Under the pieces are notes generated by a model. That model saw only the letters and a program-made list of their open reading frames with translations. It made no database searches and was not told the DNA's origin. A stretch of 44,002 nucleotides of DNA from Candidatus Latescibacterota bacterium (lineage in GTDB: Bacteria > Latescibacterota > UBA2968 > UBA8231): positions 1 through 44,002 of the forward strand of contig SICG01000015.1 in NCBI GenBank assembly GCA_009691525.1, read 5' to 3'. The position numbers and the translations under genes are program-made. Numbering within the stretch: position 1 is the first letter of the stretch; every line of letters begins with the position of its first letter. This document shows, one piece after another, positions 1 to 8,925 of this stretch.

Positions 1-33
1 GAAACCGGGGAATCTATACAGCGCACGAAAGCA

Positions 34-57
34 GGTCTTGGTCTTCATACCAAGACC
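34..57. repeat. Perfect hairpin GGTCTTGGT-CTTCAT-ACCAAGACC
   Basis: Direct reading; 9-bp perfect arms, no T-tract on either side. Confidence 0.6.
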
Positions 58-207
58 CTACAGACCTCAAGGTAATCGTGTCAAGTTTTCAACCCCTCTT
101 CTCCGAGGGGAAACAGCCCTTTTTGACCCATAGAAAAGATAGTAGAGCCATCTTTAGAACGGTGAAACTATCCTGGTCCTAAAGGCAATCAACTGCGAGG
201 AGGAACC

Positions 208-1104
208 ATGAGCAGATTCATGAACATCGCCTGCATCTCCTATTCTCCACCCGGAGGGGGCAGCGACGAGGAAGTAGTGCCCAAGGTCCACCAGGAACTC
301 AAGGAGCTGGTGGGCCGCTGCGCCCAAGCCACCAGGCCAGACCTGATCGTCCTGCCCGAGACCATCTGCCGGAATTTCGCCGAGCCGGTGCCCAGTGGCC
401 CGACCACCCGCCTGCTGGCCGGCCTGGCGAGGAAACACAACTGCCTGATCACCGTGCCGGTGCGTCAGCGCGAGAAGGGCAAGATCTACAACGTCCTGGC
501 CTTGCTCGACCGGCGGGGCAAGGTGGCGGGCATCTACCGCAAGTACATCCCGGTCTTCCCCGAATTCGACCACGGAACCTGCTCTGGAGAGGGACCGGTG
601 CTTTTTCCCACCGAATATGGTCCAGTAGGCTCGGCTATCTGCTTCGATCTGAACTTCTCGGAATTGCGCGAGGCCTACAAACCTCTGGGACCCAAGCTGC
701 TGCTTTTCAGTTCTATGTACCACGGGGGTTTGGTGCAGAACTGGTGGGCTTTGGATCTGCGTGCCTTTTTCGCCGGGTCGGTGTACCGGGGCGCCCCCTG
801 CACCATCATCGATCCCCAGGGGACGACCCTGGCGGAGAGCAACAACTATGAACCCTGGGCCGCTGCCCGGATCAACCTGGACTTCGAGGTGGTCCACCTC
901 GACCGCAACGGGGCCCACTACGGCAAGATCCACCGCAAATACGGAGACCAGGTGCGCATCGTCACCGCCGGCAAGGTGGGCACTTCGGTCCTGTACAGCG
1001 AAAGCCCCGACCGCACGGCCGCCGAGATCGTCGCCGAATTCGAATTGATGCGCCTGGACGACTATTTCGCCTGGTCGCGCCAGTTGCGCCTAGAGCACCG
1101 GTGA
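208..1104 (+). CDS. Carbon-nitrogen hydrolase (nitrilase/amidase superfamily)
   Basis: Intact ORF with GAGGAGGAA-type RBS just upstream; E-K-C catalytic residues in context LPET / YRKYIP / AICFDLNF. Confidence 0.9.
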   Translation: MSRFMNIACISYSPPGGGSDEEVVPKVHQELKELVGRCAQATRPDLIVLPETICRNFAEPVPSGPTTRLLAGLARKHNCLITVPVRQREKGKIYNVLALLDRRGKVAGIYRKYIPVFPEFDHGTCSGEGPVLFPTEYGPVGSAICFDLNFSELREAYKPLGPKLLLFSSMYHGGLVQNWWALDLRAFFAGSVYRGAPCTIIDPQGTTLAESNNYEPWAAARINLDFEVVHLDRNGAHYGKIHRKYGDQVRIVTAGKVGTSVLYSESPDRTAAEIVAEFELMRLDDYFAWSRQLRLEHR

Positions 1105-1116
1105 TGGGGGTTGCCT

Positions 1117-2370
1117 TTACTCGCGGGTTAACACCGGGGCGAGGATGGCCTGGGCGTGTAACTTGGCAAAGTCGGCACTGCCGTCGTCCTCGAGCAGCTC
1201 GGTGTGGTTGCCCCACTCGTTGACCGGCTGGTTGACTTGGCCGAAGAAGATCCACTTCTGCGCGGTGCTGCCAAAGTAGACCTTGACCCCGCAGGCCCGG
1301 TGGACCTTGATGAGCCGGCGCGGCAGAGAGTGGTCGGGCCGATCAACCCGATACCTGGCCAGTGCCTCCTCGTCCATTTCCACCCCCAGTCCGGGCGCTT
1401 CTGGAACCCTGGCGTGACCGCCGATGACTTCGATGGGGTGGCGCAAGAGCGGGTGCTCGTAGAGTTCGTGGCAGGTGATGGAGGGCCATTGGGAGTGGGT
1501 GAGCACAGCGCTCAGGTGCAGGGCCATGATGGTGGTCAGGCCGGTGCCCACCATTTGTAAGAAAAAGGGCATATTGAGCTGGGCGGCGGTATTGCCCTGG
1601 ACCAGGGTGCTGGCGACACCTCCGCCGATGACGAAGCCGTCACATACGCCCCCTAGTTCGAGCCCGGTGCGCGGGGGGATACTCCCGTAGTGATGGGCGA
1701 TGGGGGTCTTAATCTGCTGGCGCAGCAAGTGGTTGCCGCTGGCGTCGTCGCGTGGGATGGGATCTTCGAAGATCTTGATCTTGGGGAAGGTTTCCTCCAA
1801 CTCGCGCAGCAGGGGCAGGGCAGTGCCGGCATTGACCAGAAAGGCGTTCCAGTCCGCGTCAATGGCAAAATGGGGCGGGGTGGCCTCGCTGATCAACTGC
1901 ATGGTCCGCCGCACGTCGAACCAGGGGCGGGGCTTGGTCTTCATGCAGGTGTACCCCAAGCTCACGGCCACCCGGGCCTCCTCGGCGTACTGTTCGGGGG
2001 AGGTGTCGTGCATCCAGTAGGAAATAGGGCACCAGTCGCGGCACTTGCGGCCCAGCAGCCGGTATACCGGCACCCCGGCCAGCTTGCCGGCCGCGTCGAA
2101 GAGGGCCATCTGCAGTCCGGCACCCAGGCTGTCGTCCCACATGGTGGCAAAGGGCGACTGGCCCAGCACCCGTTCCTCGATATTCACCCGGCCCCAGGTG
2201 TAGTTCTGGATCGTCTCCCCATATCCGATGAGGCCGGCATCGGTGTGTACCTTGATGACCTCGATTTCGGACCAGGTATGGATATGGGCCCGCTCCATCT
2301 CCAGTCGTACTCTTTGCACAAAGGGGACCACTGCGATGAGTCGCTCGACCTTGGTGACCTTGGCAATCAT
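1117..2370 (-). CDS. Mandelate racemase / muconate lactonizing enzyme family (enolase superfamily)
   Basis: Start trimmed from the ORF-track 2760 to ATG at 2370 (MIAKVTKVERL...); motifs YMCMKTK-like Lys segment, AIDADWN, IFEDPIP, PGLGVEMDEEAL. Confidence 0.85.
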   Translation of the reverse strand: MIAKVTKVERLIAVVPFVQRVRLEMERAHIHTWSEIEVIKVHTDAGLIGYGETIQNYTWGRVNIEERVLGQSPFATMWDDSLGAGLQMALFDAAGKLAGVPVYRLLGRKCRDWCPISYWMHDTSPEQYAEEARVAVSLGYTCMKTKPRPWFDVRRTMQLISEATPPHFAIDADWNAFLVNAGTALPLLRELEETFPKIKIFEDPIPRDDASGNHLLRQQIKTPIAHHYGSIPPRTGLELGGVCDGFVIGGGVASTLVQGNTAAQLNMPFFLQMVGTGLTTIMALHLSAVLTHSQWPSITCHELYEHPLLRHPIEVIGGHARVPEAPGLGVEMDEEALARYRVDRPDHSLPRRLIKVHRACGVKVYFGSTAQKWIFFGQVNQPVNEWGNHTELLEDDGSADFAKLHAQAILAPVLTRE

Positions 2371-2539
2371 GGGGCCGTCCTTTCCGGGCTCGGGTTCGGC
2401 ACAAAGGTATCCCCACCCGTCTTCCAGGTCAAGCTTCGGCGGTTGCCCGAACAGAGGCGGGAACCTATACTCTGAAACGACCCGAGATGTCCGATTTAGC
2501 CTGGTTTGCGGGGAAACACCTTTTCTGGTCTGAGTGGCA

Positions 2540-5500
2540 ATGGATGTGAGCCTGGAAGACAAGTTTCTGCGCCCGGAGGGCACGATATTCCTCACCGGCA
2601 TCGAGGCCCTGGTGCGCCTGATCCTCGAGAAGCAGCGCGCTGACCTGGAAACCGGCTCGGTCAACCAGACCTTCCTCTCCGGGTATGAGGGATCCCCCTT
2701 GGGCGGCCTCGACCTCGAGATCTCCCAGAATCTCGGATTGCTCAATCGCAGCGGCCGCACGGTGCATCAGTTCGGCATCAACGAGAAGACGGCAGCCTCG
2801 GCCATGCTGGGGACCCAGTATGCGGCTGGGGTGGACGTGGATGCCTTTTGGTACGGCAAGGCCCACGGCACGATGTGGATTCCCGACGAGACCTGGCTGG
2901 CCAACCTGGCCGGCTCCCGGGGCCGAGGGGCGATGGTGCTGCTGTGCGGGGAGGACCACCGCTCCAAGAGTTCGGTTTCCCCGGGGGCCAGCGACTGGGC
3001 TCTGCGCAGCAGTCTGGTGCCCACTTTCTATCCGTCCAGCGTGGAGGAGATCCTGGTTCTGGGTCAACACGCCATCGCCCTGTCGCGTTGCCTGGGCCTG
3101 GTCACGGCCCTGAAACTGGTCACCCCGGTGTGTGACGGGGCTAGCACCCTGCACGCCGAGGCCCTGCGCGTCACCCCGATCCTGCCCAAGCTCGACGGGC
3201 GCCCCTACCCCAAGCGCTTCAACGAGATCGTCATGGCCACCGGCGCCCTGCCCATGCAGCGCGAGCTGGTGGAACGCAAATTGCCCCTGGCCGAGCAATA
3301 CCTGCGCCTGAACCAGATCAACTGCATCCACCAGGGCGCAGGGGATATCGGGATCATCGCCACCGGCAAGAGCTACACGGATCTCTGCCAAGCCCTGGAG
3401 GTCATGGGCTTGGAGGTGCCGGTCCTGCACCTGAAGGCCATCTTCCCGCTCGAAGGGGAGATCATTCGCCGCTTTGCCACGGGTCTGCGCCGCATCTACC
3501 TGGTGGAGGAACCCGGGCCCTATGTGGAAGAGGGGATCAAGGCCGCGTTGTGGGGGACCGGAGTGGAGGGGGTGTACGGCAAGCAGGACGAAGGGGGGCA
3601 GCCCTTCCTGCCGGCCTGGGGCGAACTGGACCCCGAAGTGCTGGCCGAGAAGCTGTGGCCCAAACTCAAGGGGGACCGAGTTGCCATCCCCCTGACCCCC
3701 CTGGCCGAAGTGCTCAACCGACAGTACCCCTGGGTGCCCCTGGTCTCGCCCATGTCCTGCGGCGGCTGCCCGTACAATGTCTTCCGCGATCTGGAGGAGA
3801 AACCCGGGGGGGAGATTGGCTGCAGCTCGATCCGCGCCATCGAGGCGTACGACCACGGGGTACTGTACATCCCGACCATGGGAGCCGGTGGTTCCATTTA
3901 CAGCGGGGCGGCGCATTTCAACGGCAATCAACACATCTTCCAGTACCTCGGGGACGGGAGCTATTTCCACAGCGGCCGGGGTGCCATCCAGACCTGCGTC
4001 CAGGCCCAGACCAATATCACCTTCCTGCTGCTCTACAACGGCACAGTGGCCCTCACCGGGGGACAGCAGCCCGGCGGGCAGCAGCCCGTGGCCAGGGTGG
4101 TGCAGGAGTTACTGGCGCTGGGGGTGGCGCAGGTAGGGGTGGTCAGCGAGGATGAGGAAGAGTACCGCAACTTGCGCCATCCCCAGTTGCGCATCTTTGG
4201 TCTGGAGCAGCACGCCGAAGCCCTGGCCGAGTTTAAACAAGTGCCTGGTACCTCGGTGCTGATCCTCGACAAGGAATGCGCCACCGAGAAGATGCGCCGG
4301 CGCCGCCGGCAGGGGGTCAAGCCAGATGAGTACATCCTCATCCACGAGGAACTCTGCGAAGGGTGTGGGGATTGTTTCCATCAGTCGGAGGGCTGTGCCG
4401 CCCTCTACTCCCAGCAGACCGAATACGGCGAGAAGACTCAGGTGCGGCAGAGCGGCTGCACCCAGGACCGGCTCTGTACCGACGGGGAATGTCCGGCCTT
4501 TATAACCGTGCGCGCTGCCGGGTTGCACCGGCGTCAGCCCGAGGCTCTATCAGACCTCCCGGAACCGGTCGTGCCGGCCATTGGTGAGGGGTACACGGTT
4601 TTCGCCATGGGCCGGGGCGGGACCGGCGTGGTGACCATCTCACACCTGTTGGCCTACGCGGCGATGATGGAAGGCAAGCAGGTCTACCTGTCCAACAACA
4701 CCGGGCTGGCCCAGAAGGGGGGGCCCGTCGAGGCGCCCATGGTTTTCAGCGAGGGCAGGCAACCGGTCTTCAACCGCATCTTTCCGGGCAGCGCGGACCT
4801 GTACCTGGGTTTTGACCTCTTGAGGGCCGCCGAACCTGGAAACCTCAAATACGCCTCGCCCGGCCGCAGCTTGGCCATGGTCAGCACTGCCCAGGTCCCC
4901 ACCGCGAGCATGAACCGCCACCCGGAGGAGAAGTTCCCGGCGCCCCAAGGCCTGAAAGGGCTCATCGACTCCTGCAGCCGCAAGAGCGACAACGTCTATC
5001 TGGACACCTACTTGCTGGCGGAGCGCCTCTTCGCCGACACCCTGTACGCCAACATGCTCTTGGTGGGGGCCGCGTACCAGGCCGGTGCCCTGCCGCTGAA
5101 CGCCGAATCCATCGAGGCAGCCATCCGACTCAACGGCAAGGCCGTCAGCGAGAATATCCAGGCCTTCCGCTGGGGTAGGTTGAGCGTGGCGGACCCGGCG
5201 CGGGTGGAGCGGGTGTTGGCGGGGGAGAAGAAATCAGTGGCCCAGGTGGTAGAGGCACAGCGGCGCGGTTTGAAAGGCGAGGCCCTGCTGGTATACGACC
5301 AGGCCTTGCGCGAGATTGGCTTGGACGAAGAGGGGCAGCGCCAGCTGAGCCTGCGCTTGGCCGAACTCAGCGCGTACCAGGATGCAGATTATGCCCGGCA
5401 GTATCTGGAGGCAGTCCGGCCGGTGTGGGAACTCGACCAGCGCTTTCCCGACCGCGGCCAAGCCCTGACCCGGGCGGTGGTGATCAATCTGTACAAACTG

Positions 5501-5968
5501 ATGGCGTACAAGGACGAGTACGAGGTGGCTCGTCTGGCAACCCGGCCCGAGGCTGAGGATAGGGTGCGCGCCCTCTTCGATGGGCCGGTCAGCGTTTCGC
5601 ATCTGCTCCATCCCCCCACCTTGCGCTCGCTTTTCCCCAAGAAGATGCGCCTGGGCCCCTGGTTCCGCCCGGTGTACGGGGTGTTGAAACGTCTGAAAGG
5701 CCTACGCGGTTCGGCCCTGGACCCTTTTGGGCGCACCCCGTGCCGACAACTGGAACGGGCCCTGATCGATTGGTACGGCTGGCTGATGGGGGAGGTGTTG
5801 GCCCAGGTGGATGAGAGGACCTACCCCTTGGCTGTGAAGCTGGCCCAACTGCCCGATCGCATCCGGGGGTACGAGCAGGTCAAGATGAAGAGTGCGGCTC
5901 AAGCGCAACAGGAGGCGGTGGGGCTGCTGGTCCAGTTAAGGGCGGCGCGGGCAGGTTCGTCGGGATAG
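2540..5968 (+). CDS. Indolepyruvate ferredoxin oxidoreductase, fused alpha/beta (2-oxoacid:acceptor oxidoreductase)
   Basis: ~1142 aa; TPP-binding region, CxxCxxC Fe-S segment (CEGCGDCFHQSEGC), gamma-type domain (GRGGTGVVTISHLL). GTG at 2534 is an alternative start. Confidence 0.88.
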   Translation: MDVSLEDKFLRPEGTIFLTGIEALVRLILEKQRADLETGSVNQTFLSGYEGSPLGGLDLEISQNLGLLNRSGRTVHQFGINEKTAASAMLGTQYAAGVDVDAFWYGKAHGTMWIPDETWLANLAGSRGRGAMVLLCGEDHRSKSSVSPGASDWALRSSLVPTFYPSSVEEILVLGQHAIALSRCLGLVTALKLVTPVCDGASTLHAEALRVTPILPKLDGRPYPKRFNEIVMATGALPMQRELVERKLPLAEQYLRLNQINCIHQGAGDIGIIATGKSYTDLCQALEVMGLEVPVLHLKAIFPLEGEIIRRFATGLRRIYLVEEPGPYVEEGIKAALWGTGVEGVYGKQDEGGQPFLPAWGELDPEVLAEKLWPKLKGDRVAIPLTPLAEVLNRQYPWVPLVSPMSCGGCPYNVFRDLEEKPGGEIGCSSIRAIEAYDHGVLYIPTMGAGGSIYSGAAHFNGNQHIFQYLGDGSYFHSGRGAIQTCVQAQTNITFLLLYNGTVALTGGQQPGGQQPVARVVQELLALGVAQVGVVSEDEEEYRNLRHPQLRIFGLEQHAEALAEFKQVPGTSVLILDKECATEKMRRRRRQGVKPDEYILIHEELCEGCGDCFHQSEGCAALYSQQTEYGEKTQVRQSGCTQDRLCTDGECPAFITVRAAGLHRRQPEALSDLPEPVVPAIGEGYTVFAMGRGGTGVVTISHLLAYAAMMEGKQVYLSNNTGLAQKGGPVEAPMVFSEGRQPVFNRIFPGSADLYLGFDLLRAAEPGNLKYASPGRSLAMVSTAQVPTASMNRHPEEKFPAPQGLKGLIDSCSRKSDNVYLDTYLLAERLFADTLYANMLLVGAAYQAGALPLNAESIEAAIRLNGKAVSENIQAFRWGRLSVADPARVERVLAGEKKSVAQVVEAQRRGLKGEALLVYDQALREIGLDEEGQRQLSLRLAELSAYQDADYARQYLEAVRPVWELDQRFPDRGQALTRAVVINLYKLMAYKDEYEVARLATRPEAEDRVRALFDGPVSVSHLLHPPTLRSLFPKKMRLGPWFRPVYGVLKRLKGLRGSALDPFGRTPCRQLERALIDWYGWLMGEVLAQVDERTYPLAVKLAQLPDRIRGYEQVKMKSAAQAQQEAVGLLVQLRAARAGSSG

Positions 5969-6808
5969 TCAGGCTACCCGCACCAACTGCCCGAGGCGCA
6001 GAGCCCGGTGCAGTGCGCGCAATAACTTTAGCTCGGGCGTGTTAACACGCGGAACCGCAGGTGGGGTGACAGGGTCCAGAAAGGCGTGGATCCAGGCCGG
6101 TTCTGGATGGAGGAAGGCGGGGGGCGAGATTTGGATGCCCCCGCGATGAACCAGCATCGGGGTATTGGCGATGTGGTCGGCAAAGACCAACCCGCCGCTG
6201 CCCAAGAGTGTGAGATCGAGGCTGGGAGAAAAGTAGTGGGGCGCCACGATCAGGTGGGCGGTGGCCCGGTTGGCAAAGGCAAGGGTGAGGGCGAGGTGGT
6301 GCTGCCGGCCCTCGCGGCAGGCGGCCAACTGCACCTCTACCACTTCGGCGTCGATCAGGTCCCGCGCTTCGGCCAGCAGTTGGCAGGCCGCCCACCAGGC
6401 GTTGAGCAGATCGCTTCCACCCCCCACCAGCCGGCGCAAGTATACCGGGGCGCCAAAGGCCGGCGACCGGCGCTGTTCCGAGGCGGTCTGGAAAAGCGGT
6501 GAGTGCAGGTGTTGTCCTCCCCAGCTCCAGAGAGGAGAGGCCGGCAGGTCCGCCGGGCCGGCGCTGAGTACCCGGATCTGGTGTTTTAGGCAGGTGGAGA
6601 GGTCGTTTTCCAGGCCGCGATAGGGCCACAGGAAACAGCAAGCCTCCGGGGTGCTTGCAGCCAAGAGTGCGCCCAGCTGCGAAAAGACAGGCGCCGGCGC
6701 CGAACGAAAAGAAGCGCGCCAGGGATTCAGGATCGCCGAGATTTTTAGGCTCCTGCCCAGGACCGACAATAGTTGTTGCTGGCTAGGGTGGGCGACCAGC
6801 GCGATCAC
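5969..6808 (-). CDS. Degenerate Gfo/Idh/MocA-like protein (hypothetical)
   Basis: GTG start overlapping the upstream oxidoreductase stop by 4 nt (GTGA); C-terminal half resembles the Gfo/Idh/MocA C-terminal domain; no GxGxxG at the N-terminus. Confidence 0.6.
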   Translation of the reverse strand: MIALVAHPSQQQLLSVLGRSLKISAILNPWRASFRSAPAPVFSQLGALLAASTPEACCFLWPYRGLENDLSTCLKHQIRVLSAGPADLPASPLWSWGGQHLHSPLFQTASEQRRSPAFGAPVYLRRLVGGGSDLLNAWWAACQLLAEARDLIDAEVVEVQLAACREGRQHHLALTLAFANRATAHLIVAPHYFSPSLDLTLLGSGGLVFADHIANTPMLVHRGGIQISPPAFLHPEPAWIHAFLDPVTPPAVPRVNTPELKLLRALHRALRLGQLVRVA

Positions 6809-7944
6809 GTTTCCCTCTGCAGGGGGAGAGCCACTGGTTGGCCGCCGGTGGCCGCCGAAAGATAGCCGGCGGTGAGAATCTCCATCAATGCCCGGCCCTG
6901 GTGTACGGTATAACGAGGCTGGCGGTCAGTGTCGAGGGCTTCGACCAGATCTTCGAGGGCGGCGTACAGGCCGGTGGGATCTGCGGCCAGGGCCGCGCTC
7001 AGGACCGGCGAGCCACTGGCCCATTGCATGGGATCGAGGGGAGAAGGGTGATACTGGGCGTCGACGATCTTAGGGCGGAGAAAGCTGTGCAGCACCGGGT
7101 GTTTGCCGTCCACCAGGGTAGTGCCGCGGGTGCCGACCAGGTGTGCTTTCAAGGGGCCGCCGTGGGCATGGGTGGCCACGCCGATGCGCGCGCCGCACAA
7201 GGTGGCGATCGCGCCATCGGCCGCGCCCATGGTCATCATGCCGAAATCGTCTGTCCGGCTGGCCGCGTGCTCGGGGAAGAAATAGGCCCCGGCCCGGCCT
7301 TGGGCCCAGGCGAGGGGCCCCAGGCATTCCTGGATCAGGCCTAGGGCGTACGCACCTACGGTGAGTAATTCGCGCTTGAGTTCCGGAAAGGTCCACTGCC
7401 CAGGAGGCAGGATCGGCCCCCCGGAATCGCTCGGCAGCGCCTGGGGCCAGCCCTTGCTGAACATGACCTCTACATGGACGCCGAGCAGCCGGCCCAACGC
7501 AGCACCAGAAAGCACCTGGCGGCATTGCTCGAGCAGTTGGCTGTATGCATAACTTGGAACGACGGATTTCACCCCGGCCCTGGTGACGCTGGCTGCCACC
7601 TGGTCGCAGTCCTCCAGGGTGGCGCCCACGTATTTGTCGATCCACAGATGTTTGCCGGCCTCAGCGCAGCGCTGGGCCAGGCCGGCGTGGCGCTCCTGTT
7701 CGTGGGCAATGCTGACCAGATCCACCCCTGGGTGGGCGAGGGCTGGTGCGATGCCGCGTATATAGGGCACGCCGAGTTCCTCGGCCCACTGGCGGTTGAG
7801 GGCAGCCAGTTCGGGATAGATGTCGTGTTCGTCGGCCACGGCGACGATGCGGATGCGCGGGTGTTTGCGGAAGAGCGGGACAAAATTGCGCTGGTGGCCG
7901 TGCCGGCTAAAGCTAAGCAAGAGCACACCGTAGATTCGATCCAT
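6805..7944 (-). CDS. Gfo/Idh/MocA family NAD(P)-dependent oxidoreductase
   Basis: Rossmann-type N-terminus, HLWIDKYVGATLEDCDQV (EKP-like segment), ATG at 7944. Confidence 0.85.
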   Translation of the reverse strand: MDRIYGVLLLSFSRHGHQRNFVPLFRKHPRIRIVAVADEHDIYPELAALNRQWAEELGVPYIRGIAPALAHPGVDLVSIAHEQERHAGLAQRCAEAGKHLWIDKYVGATLEDCDQVAASVTRAGVKSVVPSYAYSQLLEQCRQVLSGAALGRLLGVHVEVMFSKGWPQALPSDSGGPILPPGQWTFPELKRELLTVGAYALGLIQECLGPLAWAQGRAGAYFFPEHAASRTDDFGMMTMGAADGAIATLCGARIGVATHAHGGPLKAHLVGTRGTTLVDGKHPVLHSFLRPKIVDAQYHPSPLDPMQWASGSPVLSAALAADPTGLYAALEDLVEALDTDRQPRYTVHQGRALMEILTAGYLSAATGGQPVALPLQRET

Positions 7945-7971
7945 ACTCAACTATAACCAAAAGGAGCGGAT

Positions 7972-8352
7972 ATGGAGCAGGAATACTGTGTCAGGGATGG
8001 ATTTGCTTTACCAGCCGAATTCCACGGCCATCCCGGTGGCATCTCGCGGGTGGTGTTGGGGCCAGGGGCTCGCCACGCCGACCGACCGGCGGCGCTGGAC
8101 GCGGAGAGTCTGATCATCCATACCAACGAATATCAGCCCGGAGGCACCTCGGGTGAGGCGCATGTCCACGCCGATCAGGAACAAGCCTTTTACATTCTGG
8201 AGGGAAAGATGGAAGTCTGGGTGGGGGAGAAAACCTACCTCGCAGGTCCGGGCGATTGCATTTTCCTGCCCCGCCACTTGCCCCACCGGCATCGCAACGC
8301 CGGGGAAACCCCGCTCAAGTTCCTGTTCATCAGCGCCGTGCTGGGCCGCTAG
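7972..8352 (+). CDS. Cupin-domain protein
   Basis: HVHADQEQAFYILEGKMEVWVG...GDCIFLPRHLPHRHRN cupin motifs 1 and 2; AAGGAG RBS. Confidence 0.9.
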   Translation: MEQEYCVRDGFALPAEFHGHPGGISRVVLGPGARHADRPAALDAESLIIHTNEYQPGGTSGEAHVHADQEQAFYILEGKMEVWVGEKTYLAGPGDCIFLPRHLPHRHRNAGETPLKFLFISAVLGR

Positions 8353-8359
8353 ACTTTAC

Positions 8360-8895
8360 TCACCACTTGCTCAGGTTGCCCATGATGCGGGTGAGATCGC
8401 GCTTGAGTTTCTCGGTTTCGGCTTCCAGTTCGGCAATACGACTCTCGCGCAGCTGCAGCGTGGCTTTAAGCTCATCGAGGGTCTTTTCGAGCTGGGAGAT
8501 CTTTTCGGCCAGCCTGCGCTATGCTCGGTGCCCTCGGAGCGCTGGCGCTGTTTTTCCTCCAACTCTTGCCTCAGGGTGGCCACCCGCACATCCATGTCGC
8601 GTTCTTTGGTGGTGGTCTGCTCGCGCAGGCGCTGGGATTCGCTTTCCAGTTTTTCCTTGAGCTGGGCGCTCTTCTCGTGGAAGGTGGCCTCCTGGGCTTT
8701 GAGTTGGATCTGCAGTTCGCGATTCTCGTGCTGCAATTCCTGGTTCCGGCGTCCGCGTTCCTCGGAGAACTTCTCGGCTTCCTTGCGGTGCGCTCCTTCC
8801 AGGTCGATTAGCTGATGCAGGCGGGCAATTTCGTCGCGCTGGCGCGTGATCTCGGTCCGGAGTCTGGAAGCGGTCAGAAAAGTGAAGATCCCCAT
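8360..8895 (-). CDS. Coiled-coil protein (frameshifted; reconstructed ~178 aa)
   Basis: ORF-track C-terminus after ...SEGTEH is non-coiled nonsense. The alternate frame continues as (R)RLAEKISQLEKTLDELKATLQLRESRIAELEAETEKLKRDLTRIMGNLSKW*, with TGA at 8360-8362. Confidence 0.75.
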
Positions 8896-8925
8896 CGATC
8901 AATTTCCCTCAGGCATTGGCAGGCA

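Noticed and set aside
2465-3970. 501-aa minus-strand ORF opposite the indolepyruvate oxidoreductase
   Set aside because: Antisense to a strongly recognisable enzyme; composition indicates a shadow frame.
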